From: Chrysochromulina tobinii
Lineage: Eukaryota > Haptophyta > Prymnesiales > Chrysochromulinaceae
Assembly: GCA_001275005.1 (NCBI GenBank)
Contig: JWZX01002478.1
Span: 1-11,076, forward strand
Direction: 5' to 3'
Length of the DNA stretch: 11,076 nt
Shown: one piece after another, positions 1 to 6,470 of the stretch
How positions within the stretch are numbered: the first letter of the stretch is position 1
Layout: each line of letters opens with the position of its first letter
Notes under the pieces: model-generated
What the model saw: only the letters and a program-made list of their open reading frames with translations
Told to the model about the DNA's origin: nothing
The model's database searches: none
Translations under genes and position numbers: made by a program

Positions 1-2244
1 AGCATCTCGAGGCTGCGACGGACGTAGCGAGGGGGCTGACGACTGGCCGCAGCGGCGGCGGAGGCGGAGGGTGCACCGGCGGCGACAGGCGGATCGGCAG
101 CAGGGGCGGCGAAGGAGGCAGCGGGCAGTGGGATACGTGAGGCACGTGGCGGCAGAGGCTGATCCATTCGCGGAGCCGTGTGCCCCCGAGGGGCGTAGAG
201 GGCCTCCTGCTGCGAAGACTGTGGAGGCGGCGACTGCCGCCGCTGCTGTTGTTGCCGCTGCTGCGACTGCTGCTGCGACTGCTGCGACTGCTGCTGCGAC
301 TGCTGCTGCGACCGCGACTGCGACAGCTGCTGCGACTGCGGCTGCGGCTGCGACTGCTGCGGCTGCGGCTGCTGCGGCTGCGGCTGCGGCTGCTGCGACT
401 GTGAATGCCCAGGGCCATCGCCGCCCGGGGGACTGACGCCGACGGCGCCGCTGTCATCGCCGGCGCCGCGATCGGCATCTGCGGCGGGAGGCGAGGCAAA
501 GCGGCCACTGCGTTGGTAGATAGTGCCTGCGATCGCCACTCCCTCGCTCACCCGCTCCAGGGCCGCCATCGTGGGCGACGCCACCGCCGGCGCCGACGCT
601 GCCCTTCCCGGGGCGGGGGCGGGGGCAACGGGAGCGGGGGCGGGAGCGGGGGCGGGGGCGGGGGCGGTAGACGAAGGAGGGATGAGTGCGAACTGAGGTT
701 CGTCATTGAGGGCCTCGAGAAAGGCCGCATTCGCCCGGTAGGCCGCCTGGAGCCGATCAGACCCAAGGCCTCTGCGCGCCTCGGGCGAAGAGGCGAGCGC
801 CCCTGCGCTCAGCCAGGCGAAGGCCAACTCCGAGGCGGCCGAGTGGGACGCCCGGCGGGCTGTTAGGGGTCGACTGGGGGCGGCTGGTACTCTGTCGACT
901 GGGAAGGGCAGACGAAGCGGCGGATGGAGCGGCGGCGCCGGCTCGAGCGGCGGCGGCGGCAGCGGCGGAGGAGGCGGCGGCGGCGGACGGAGCGGCGGCG
1001 GCGGAGGAGGCGCCGGCAGCGGTGGAGGCGGCGACGGCGGCGGCAGCGGTGGAGTCGGCGATGGCGGCGGCAATCGGTTGCTGCTCTCGAATGGATGCCC
1101 TGCGCGCCGCAGCGCGCGCTTCAGCATCGGCGCGCACCTTGGCCTGGGCGCGAGACGACTCAACGTCGTCGTCGTCGATGTCGTCGAGTGCGCTGTCGGC
1201 AGTGACAGCTGTGGCCGCGGAGGTCGATGGCACGGCGACGGCGGCGCCCCCGCCGCCCGAGTCACCGCAGCGTCCATGCGCCGCCGTCGCCGCCGCCGCG
1301 ATCGGCTGCCTGGGAGATGGGAGGGGCGGCCCTTCGATCGATGGCAGTGTCGCCGCCGCCGCCTCGCGCACCTGCGTCATCTTATCGACACGGAGCATGC
1401 GGAGGGAGGTAGCAAGCTGCTGACGCTGCACGACGCTCAGCCCGTGCCCGAACGAAGCCGGCCGCCACGAGAGTGCCGCGAGCGCCGCGAGCAGGGAGCA
1501 CGACGCGAGGCGTTCGCGCCAATCGGAGGCTTGCGCAGATTGCATCGAGATGCTGACGAGCTCGAGTAGTGTGTCGATACCCGCGTGGATGCAGCTCTCG
1601 GGGACGGCGTCGAGGAGCTGGCCGACCGTCTCGAGCAGCGCCGGGCGCGCGCCCGCTGGCCCGGCACCCGAGCCCGCGCGGAGGTGGCGACGTAGCGTCG
1701 TCACCAAGTGCGCCGCCGACGGCCGGAGCTGTGACGGACGGAGAGCACGCACAACCTCGCAGAGGGCCTGTGCACCGCCGAGCTGGAGCGGCGCGGTGCG
1801 CCCGTCGAGCAGCTTGAGAAGCGGCCGGAGAAGCATCGTGTGAAGATCGCGTCCGCTCGCGTCGCTCCCGACCGAGCGCGCCGCCGAGCCGAGCGCTGCG
1901 ACGAACGAGTCGCGCACGGTCTGGGAGCCGTCACCAAGGGCCTGCCCCGAGAGCATCACAAGGCGCGGCAGCGCCGGAAGGCCGTCCTTGCCGGCCACCT
2001 TCATCGCCTCCTCGAGCAAGCGCGCGACCGCGCAACGTGCGCCCGTGCCGCGCACGCCATCCGAGGACAGCAGCCGATCGATGACGAGGTTGAGAACTGT
2101 GGCGGCGCCACCGCCGTGGATCAACTCGTGCAGCTGCTTCTGTGCCCGGGCGGTCCTGGCAGTGTCGGACAGCGCCGCCACGAGTATGGACAGCTCGTCG
2201 TGAACGGTCGATGTCCTCATGAACGAGCTGTCCGCGGCATCCAT
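1..2244 (-). CDS. TOG/HEAT-repeat microtubule-associated protein, TORTIFOLIA1/SPIRAL2-like (partial, one frame change)
   Basis: Family members bind tubulin or the microtubule lattice through a HEAT-repeat TOG domain; cytoskeletal localisation is inferred. The ATG at 2244 opens a protein whose residues 12-300 are stacked amphipathic helices of HEAT type. The last helix (LRMLRVDKMTQVREAAA) matches the plant TOR1/SPIRAL2 pattern of an R/K-DK-x(3)-VRE helix closing the domain. An Asp-rich patch (DDIDDDD, near residue 350) and a charged helix follow, then Ala-rich sequence. This frame stops at 757. The frame one base later is open from about 1376 to the window edge. It reads Pro-rich sequence, a helical stretch (SELAFAWLSAGALASSPEAR, LQAAYRANAAFLEALNDEP), a (Pro-Ala)n tract, then Gln/Pro/Ser repeats. 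I take that frame as the true C-terminal part, joined by an unseen intron or an indel between about 860 and 1370. The 3' end lies outside the window. TOG/HEAT identity is fairly sure, the TOR1 subfamily less so. Confidence 0.68.
225..405 (-). repeat. CAG/CCG/TCG codon repeat encoding a Gln/Pro/Ser-rich tract
   Basis: On the minus strand this is an imperfect array of CAG triplets interrupted by CCG and TCG. In the frame that runs off the window it gives QSQQPQPQ- and QQQSQQQS-type sequence. Such tracts are usually disordered and slip easily, so length variation between strains is expected. On the plus strand the same DNA gives Ala- and Leu-rich reading frames that I consider artefacts. Confidence 0.8.
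605..668 (-). repeat. GCC-CCC dipeptide (Ala-Pro) repeat
   Basis: Minus-strand alternation of GCC/GCT and CCC codons encodes about ten Pro-Ala dipeptides, with one Val interruption, in the C-terminal frame of the TOG-domain gene. (Pro-Ala)n linkers are extended and rather stiff. On the plus strand the DNA is a run of GGGGGC-type units with many G-tracts. Confidence 0.75.
860..1080 (-). repeat. GC-rich triplet low-complexity zone where two minus-strand frames are open
   Basis: Imperfect GCC/CCG triplet DNA. In the frame of the 2244 start it encodes Ala-rich sequence; one base later it encodes Pro-rich sequence with runs of up to eight Pro. Both frames lack stops here, so the change of frame in the TOG-domain gene probably happens in or next to this zone. 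Possible donor-like sites (AG|GTGCGCG, about 1138 and 1372) and several CAG acceptor-like sites (860-900) exist. None stands out, and no donor/acceptor pair I tried convincingly restores the downstream frame. Confidence 0.55.
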
Positions 2245-2500
2245 GGCCTATTGATGGCCGGTATCCGGAAAATCGGAGCCGCGAAAGTGGATTTCGCGGC
2301 GTCAGACGAAACTTCGATCTCCTCGGACCGCCGTTTGCGTCGTGCAGAGAGAAGGGGCGAAAACGGGTTTTGAACTGCTTCGAGATTCTTTCGGCGGCGT
2401 GATTCCAAACTCTGGCGTTCGTTTCAATGCCCTCCGCGACAACGCGACGCGCCCGCTCGCATGTGCTTGGACGGAGGCTGAACAGCCACAGTGCGGGATC
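2245..2500. promoter_or_regulatory. divergent promoter between the TOG gene and the EF-hand gene
   Basis: Only 256 bases separate the two predicted ATGs, which face away from each other, so both promoters and both 5' leaders must lie here. I see no clear TATA box. The most conspicuous element is the perfect inverted repeat at 2278-2300. An ATG at 2427, out of frame with the EF-hand gene, opens an 80-codon frame running past the 2501 start. It could act as an upstream ORF if transcription begins before it. Confidence 0.6.
2278..2300. promoter_or_regulatory. perfect 9-bp inverted repeat (GCCGCGAAA, 5-base spacer, TTTCGCGGC)
   Basis: GCCGCGAAA at 2278-2286 is the exact reverse complement of TTTCGCGGC at 2292-2300, with GTGGA between. 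It sits in the divergent promoter, 33 bases upstream of the TOG-gene ATG. Each arm has TTTCGCGG, one base off the E2F/DP consensus TTTSSCGC. It could be a symmetric transcription-factor site or an RNA hairpin in a leader. The palindrome is certain; its role is a guess. Confidence 0.5.
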
Positions 2501-5038
2501 ATGTCAGCGACCGTCGCGGAAGACGGGGCGGCTCCCGAGCAGCCCGTCGAGAGCAGACCGGTTGTGCCACTCACCCCCCGAGCCCAGGATCCTGCTCGAG
2601 CCCTCATGGAGAAACACATTCGGTCCGCAATCATCAAGCGGCAGCGTGAAGAGGAGAAGTGCGAAGTGATCTTGCGCTCAACGCTCAACGTGTTCAACGT
2701 CTCGACGCACCCTCTGAGCGTCCAAATCGGCGGCTTGCGCAAACCGCCACCTTACGTTCAGCAGACGGCCAAAGCGAGGCTCTTCGATGCACTGAGCACT
2801 GCCGAAGCTGCCAACGCTGCTGGGGGCAGTGAGCTCGTCAACAAGATCCACCAGGCCGAAGCCCGGCATGACGAGTACATGATGTGGGCGTCCGTGCTGA
2901 GTGCCATGCCACTGCCGCCGACAGATTCGGAGCAGCGCCGCTTGCAGGCTGAGGGACTGGAGGTCGCAAGGATGCACTGTGAGCTTGCCTCGGAGCCTGC
3001 CCTCGACGCTATGCCCAGGATCCGTCGCGTGTGCCTGCAGCGCGCGCTCGCCGCCGTACCGCCGCCGCCGCTCGGATCCAAGGTGCTCGCGGACGTACTC
3101 TATCTGACCGGCTGCTTCCACTTGCGTCAGCCGACGATTCAGGCACGGAAAAAGGCCGTGCGCTACTTGCGACGCTGCGTCGAGATTGCCGAGCATTTGC
3201 CGGGTGCGGCGTCGCTCAGCGTCTCGGCGCGGCTCAACCTGACCGTGAGCTTCAACCGATTGGACGAGCGCGAAGAGGCTCTGCGTGAGGCGCAGCAGGC
3301 CTTGATTGCACTGCAGCGCTTACCTCCGGACTCGATTGACGCGAGCGAACGCGCAGTATTCGAAGGCATCGCGCGCTACAATTTGATGTGCAGCCTCGAG
3401 GCGACTGGCCAGCATGAGGGTGCCCTCGAGCAAGCGCGAGAGGCCACGAGGGCTCGGGTTTCACTCCCTGATGGACACACGTTCGCGTCGCAGCTGGGCT
3501 CGGCCGAGGAGGACTTGAAGAAGGCGCACCAGCCTACGAATGTGCACCAGAAGCTGCACACGGCGCGTACCATCACCTCCGAGGCGTCGACGTGGTCACG
3601 GAATCTGCCAGACATTGGCAGCCCGCGCCACAGCCCGAGGTTCCAGCAGCAGAAGCGTTTTACGATCAATGGCGCTGGGGATTGCAAGGCCAAGGACCTT
3701 GCCCTGCGCGGCGGGCGAGCGCTGGGCGCACTGCCAACCGTTGAGATGCGATCAGAGCTTGAGAAGCTGGGCGCCCCGCTACCAGATGATAAAGGTGTCA
3801 CGGAGCTCGCCAAGAAGTTTGTCAATTGGATTGAAGACTACAAGTACAAGTACATGCTCCCCCCGTCGCACACGTGGGCCAACCTATTCGCCATCCTCGA
3901 CGAGGACCACTCTGGCTTCGTTTCGTATGATGAGATGTATAAGTGCGTGCGCTCGACGCTCAAGGTCAAGGAGAAGGCGCTCCCAGCCAACATGCTCAAG
4001 GCCCTGTGGGTGGTGCTCGACGCGGACCACTCGAACAGCATTACCGTCGACGAGATGTCCAAGTTCTTCCGGCGCGCCGACGACGTGCTTCAAGAGCGCA
4101 CGAAAGCGCTTCGGCGCCGGCTCACCGGGTTCACGACCAAGGGCGCCGGCGAGGACAAGGACAAGGAGCTCGCCCTCCTTAATCGAGCGTTAGAAGCACA
4201 GCCCACCGCCGAGATGCGGGCCGAGCTTGCGAAGCAAGGCGTCCCGCTGCCCGATGAACAAGGGCTGACAGAGCTTTCCAAGAAGATCTTTCACTGGATC
4301 GAAGACTGGAAGTACCGCGAGTACAAGGATCCGAGCCACAATTGGGTCAACCTATTCGCCGTCCTTGATGAGGACAAATCGGGCTACGTGAGCTACGACG
4401 AACTGGCCAAGTGCATGCGCTCGACGCTCAAGGTCAAGGAGAAGGCGCTCCCGACAACTGCACTCAAAGCCCTGTGGGTGGTGCTCGACGCGGACAACTC
4501 GAACAGCATTACCGTCGACGAGATGTCCAAGTTCTTCCGGCGTGCCGACGACGTGCTTCAAGAGCGCACGAAAGCGCTTCGGCGCCAACAAAGCGGCTTC
4601 ACGACCAAGGGCGCCGGCGAGGATAACGATAAGGAGCTTGCTCGGCTCGGTCGCCGAGCCTTGTTGGGCGATGCGTCGCTTGCCATGGAGGCTGGCTCAC
4701 CTCGCTTCTCCTCACGAAGCCCGCGTGTGCCTCCGTCACCGCCCAAGATCCCGAAGCCTCCCGTGAAATCGCCGCGTGCTGCCAAGGCGCCGCGCGCGAG
4801 CGATCCGTCGTCGATGCTTCCGGAACTCTCGAGCCACCGTGGCAGGGCCACTGCCGGGGGTACACCTCGTGAAGATGCAACACGGGCGAAGCAGGTCGCT
4901 CATTCCGCTATTGTGAACCAGACGCCAGCGCCTACGGAGCCGCCCAAGACGCAGGCCGCGCCGGACCTCGCGACTACGGAGACGGCAGGCGAGCAATCGG
5001 CAGGCGAGCCATCGGCCGCATCGGAGACCCAAGGCTGA
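2501..5038 (+). CDS. TPR-like and tandem EF-hand calcium-binding protein (845 aa)
   Basis: Predicted calcium sensor or adaptor; the exact role is unknown. The first in-frame ATG, at 2501, is chosen as start; the frame is open farther upstream but has only GTG there. Residues about 30-60 are a charged helix (MEKHIRSAIIKRQREEEK). Residues about 195-345 are TPR-like helix pairs (AVRYLRRCVEIAEHL, REEALREAQQALIAL, GALEQAREATRAR). From residue 387 a unit of 156-157 residues occurs twice, and the first 20 or so residues of a third follow. Four EF-hand loops are visible: DEDHSGFVSYDE (467-478), DADHSNSITVDE (507-518), DEDKSGYVSYDE (623-634) and DADNSNSITVDE (663-674). All keep acidic positions 1, 3 and 12, but the second loop of each pair has Asn in place of Gly at position 6. 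The tail (about 720-845) is Pro/Ser/Lys/Ala-rich with SPR and SPP motifs, probably disordered and phosphorylated. No signal peptide or membrane segment is seen, so it is likely cytosolic. Calcium binding is well supported; the TPR call is moderate. Confidence 0.88.
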   Translation: MSATVAEDGAAPEQPVESRPVVPLTPRAQDPARALMEKHIRSAIIKRQREEEKCEVILRSTLNVFNVSTHPLSVQIGGLRKPPPYVQQTAKARLFDALSTAEAANAAGGSELVNKIHQAEARHDEYMMWASVLSAMPLPPTDSEQRRLQAEGLEVARMHCELASEPALDAMPRIRRVCLQRALAAVPPPPLGSKVLADVLYLTGCFHLRQPTIQARKKAVRYLRRCVEIAEHLPGAASLSVSARLNLTVSFNRLDEREEALREAQQALIALQRLPPDSIDASERAVFEGIARYNLMCSLEATGQHEGALEQAREATRARVSLPDGHTFASQLGSAEEDLKKAHQPTNVHQKLHTARTITSEASTWSRNLPDIGSPRHSPRFQQQKRFTINGAGDCKAKDLALRGGRALGALPTVEMRSELEKLGAPLPDDKGVTELAKKFVNWIEDYKYKYMLPPSHTWANLFAILDEDHSGFVSYDEMYKCVRSTLKVKEKALPANMLKALWVVLDADHSNSITVDEMSKFFRRADDVLQERTKALRRRLTGFTTKGAGEDKDKELALLNRALEAQPTAEMRAELAKQGVPLPDEQGLTELSKKIFHWIEDWKYREYKDPSHNWVNLFAVLDEDKSGYVSYDELAKCMRSTLKVKEKALPTTALKALWVVLDADNSNSITVDEMSKFFRRADDVLQERTKALRRQQSGFTTKGAGEDNDKELARLGRRALLGDASLAMEAGSPRFSSRSPRVPPSPPKIPKPPVKSPRAAKAPRASDPSSMLPELSSHRGRATAGGTPREDATRAKQVAHSAIVNQTPAPTEPPKTQAAPDLATTETAGEQSAGEPSAASETQG
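3659..4661 (+). repeat. 2.1 tandem copies of a 468-471 bp coding unit (EF-hand pair)
   Basis: Unit 1 is 3659-4129, unit 2 is 4130-4597, and a truncated unit 3 begins at 4598 (TTCACGACCAAGGGCGCCGG) and fades after about 60 bases. The spacing is 471 bases between the first starts, owing to a one-codon indel, and 468 elsewhere. Similarity is patchy. 4002-4118 and 4470-4586 differ at two of 117 bases (4028/4496 and 4075/4543), while the first halves of the units differ at many positions, including amino-acid changes. This suggests an old duplication with recent gene conversion of the second half. Confidence 0.9.
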
Positions 5039-5440
5039 CTCGTAGTGGCGGGCCGTACCCGGTATTCTAGGTTTCCGTACCAGTGCGTAGCGCTCGAAAA
5101 CGTACGACTGATTTCTGAACGAAGTTCGAGTACAGAAAGAGGAGGCCCAGACTCTTCACAGAGCTATTTCAGAGCTTTTACCTCGATATTCAGAGGCCTG
5201 TGAATGAAAATAACAGCCAATTCAAACGCACGATGGGCATGTCGCCCTTCTACACCGCCCCCGCGCGGTACCCGCCATTGTGTGAATGTGAGACACTGTG
5301 AATGTGAGAACACTTCTGTTTCTCAGCTCTCCGTCTGCATGTGTTCTACCTTGGGGGTTCGGTATTCCTGTTCACTGCCTCGCTGTTTACGTGTGTGTGT
5401 ATTCATAATAGCATCAACCTATGCTTGAACTAATGCTTGA
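5039..5440. other. intergenic, no gene seen; short tandem repeats
   Basis: This is the 3' flank of the EF-hand gene, richer in A+T than the coding DNA. No AATAAA signal, tRNA or convincing ORF is visible. TGTGAATGTGAGACAC at 5281-5296 is followed by a near copy at 5297-5313. ATGCTTGAACTA at 5421-5432 is repeated exactly at 5433-5444, just before the NOP14-like fragment. Confidence 0.6.
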
Positions 5441-5746
5441 ACTAACGATGCCGAAGAGGTGGCGGACGCGGAGGGCGGCATCGCCGCGTTCCCCGCCGAC
5501 CCATCTGCCCCCATCGAGCCGTACGTGACGCTGCGCCCTGGAGCGCTCGCACTCCTCGCACTGTGCGTCCAACTCTTCCCCCTGACCGACTTTCGGCACG
5601 TCATCCTGACCCCGACGGTGCTCCTCGTCGCCGATGTGCTCTCACAGCCCAGCGTGCCGTCGAGTGAGAGAGGGACGCGCTGGACGCTCTTCCTCTGCGC
5701 CCTTGCCCTGCATCTCAGGCTTACTTTGTGTATTAGACATATATAA
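5441..5746 (+). pseudogene. orphan NOP14-like fragment (ribosome biogenesis factor)
   Basis: NOP14 is a nucleolar protein needed for 18S rRNA processing and 40S subunit assembly. The open stretch after the TGA at 5438-5440 contains ALCVQLFPLTDFRHVILTP, then TVLLVADVLSQPSVPSSERG and LFLCALALH. From memory this aligns with a conserved region in the C-terminal half of NOP14, where plant and animal proteins have F-P-x-(S/T)-D-F/M-R-H-x-V-x-T-P-x-hydrophobic, followed by a ...CP(I)SSGRD...FLC segment. Only about 70 residues match, against roughly 850 in the full protein. There is no in-frame ATG (the nearest start is GTG at 5459), and it ends at a TAA just after the match. A CTAAC branch-point-like motif at 5442-5446 and an AG at 5455-5456 lie at its 5' edge, so it could instead be one exon of an unseen transcript. 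A pseudogene or transposed exon is more likely. Confidence 0.55.
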
Positions 5747-5760
5747 ATCCGATATAAAGA
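5739..5760 (+). promoter_or_regulatory. TATA-like element
   Basis: TATATAAA at 5740-5747, followed by a second TATAAA at 5753-5758, overlaps the end of the NOP14-like fragment. It is the best TATA match in the window, but no convincing coding region begins downstream on the plus strand, so its function is doubtful. Confidence 0.25.
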
Positions 5761-5811
5761 GGGAACACAGTCAACTTGCAACTTGCTTTCCAACCGTCAA
5801 CCCCCCATGCA

Positions 5812-5955
5812 ACCCCCTAACCCAAAATCAACGAGCCTCGAGCGGGCCGGTGCCGGTGCCAAGAAACTTGGCACTCGAGCTCCCTGACCCCCTAACCCCA
5901 AATCAACGACGGCCGGTGCCGGTGCCGAGCAAGAACTTGGCACTCGAGCTCCCTG
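5812..5955. repeat. two-copy tandem repeat of about 75 bp
   Basis: Copy 1 (5812-5886) and copy 2 (5887-5955) both start ACCCCCTAACCC, pass through ATCAACGA, CCGGTGCCGGTGCC and ACTTGGCACTCGAGCTCCCTG, and join head to tail. Copy 1 has an extra CCTCGAGCG. A third partial GGCCGG-TTGCCGGTGG lies at 5985-6000. No coding frame is shared by the copies, so this is noncoding repeat DNA. Confidence 0.85.
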
Positions 5956-6079
5956 GCCGAGCTCACTCCATCCCCATTTCCAGCGGCCGGTTGCCGGTGG
6001 GGCCTCACACAATAACGTCCGATCCCGCCGGACGCGCGCGGCAACGTGCGCGGCGCGCGCGCGCGCTCCCCTCGATCCC

Positions 6080-6180
6080 AGCTCAACGCTCCATCAGTGC
6101 CCCCTAGCCCTTCGCGTGGCGCCTCTCGCTCGTGCGCGTTCAGCTGCAAAGCTCAACATCCCCCGTAGCCCTTCGCGTGG
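6080..6180. repeat. degenerate two-copy repeat (AGCTCAAC ... TAGCCCTTCGCGTGG)
   Basis: AGCTCAAC at 6080-6087 and 6150-6157, and TAGCCCTTCGCGTGG at 6105-6119 and 6166-6180, occur in the same order twice, with a shorter middle in the second copy. Alternating GC dinucleotides lie just upstream (about 6050-6066). No gene is recognised here. Confidence 0.7.
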
Positions 6181-6470
6181 GCCGTCGTTCCCAAAGCCCC
6201 CCAAATCTTCCCCCGATAAACGGAACAGCCCGATGAAAGCCCGATGCGACATACGTAGTACGCCTCTTCGACGTCGATCGGGCCACCGTCGCCGCCTCCG
6301 TCACCCACCTCCCACCCGCGATTGCACAGCACCCAATCAAGCATCAACCTACAGTCCTACACTCTCGTTCGAAACAAAGCGCGGTGTGCCGTAACGGCTC
6401 TCATAATGAATTCCGTGTGCTCCGTAGAAACAATAGCGGTTTCAAGCTTGGGATACTGCGTTTCTGCCAC
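6181..6470. other. intergenic, no gene seen
   Basis: I find no convincing coding frame, RNA gene or repeat array here apart from the 12-bp direct repeat at 6340-6351, which matches 5410-5421. The part next to 6470 must hold the 3' untranslated region of the minus-strand membrane-protein gene that ends at 6471. Confidence 0.55.

Noticed and set aside
71-436. Plus-strand Ala-rich frame (121 aa) and the overlapping Leu-rich frame at 180-404
   Set aside because: They are antisense readings of the CAG/CCG triplet array in the minus-strand gene and contain almost only one or two residue types.
924-1205. Plus-strand Arg-rich frame (93 aa)
   Set aside because: It is the antisense of GCC/CCG triplets in the TOG gene; an Arg-only composition without start context or homology is not credible.
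1840-2373. Plus-strand 177-aa frame antisense to the TOG domain
   Set aside because: It is typical GC-rich antisense openness. The minus-strand frame has HEAT-like helices and this one has no recognisable domain.
3540-4193. Plus-strand 217-aa frame overlapping the EF-hand units
   Set aside because: It is an out-of-phase shadow of the EF-hand gene, Arg/Ser/Thr-rich, with no motif.
5459-5746. The 95-codon frame as an intact small gene
   Set aside because: It starts only with GTG, and its conserved core matches the interior of a much larger NOP14 protein, so it was called a fragment.
5634-6107. Plus-strand 157-aa frame across the 75-bp repeats
   Set aside because: The two repeat copies are read in different frames and the product has no recognisable structure.
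5812-6180. CRISPR-like or telomeric array
   Set aside because: There are only two copies, no regular spacers, and the TTAGGG-like match is a single chance occurrence on the minus strand.
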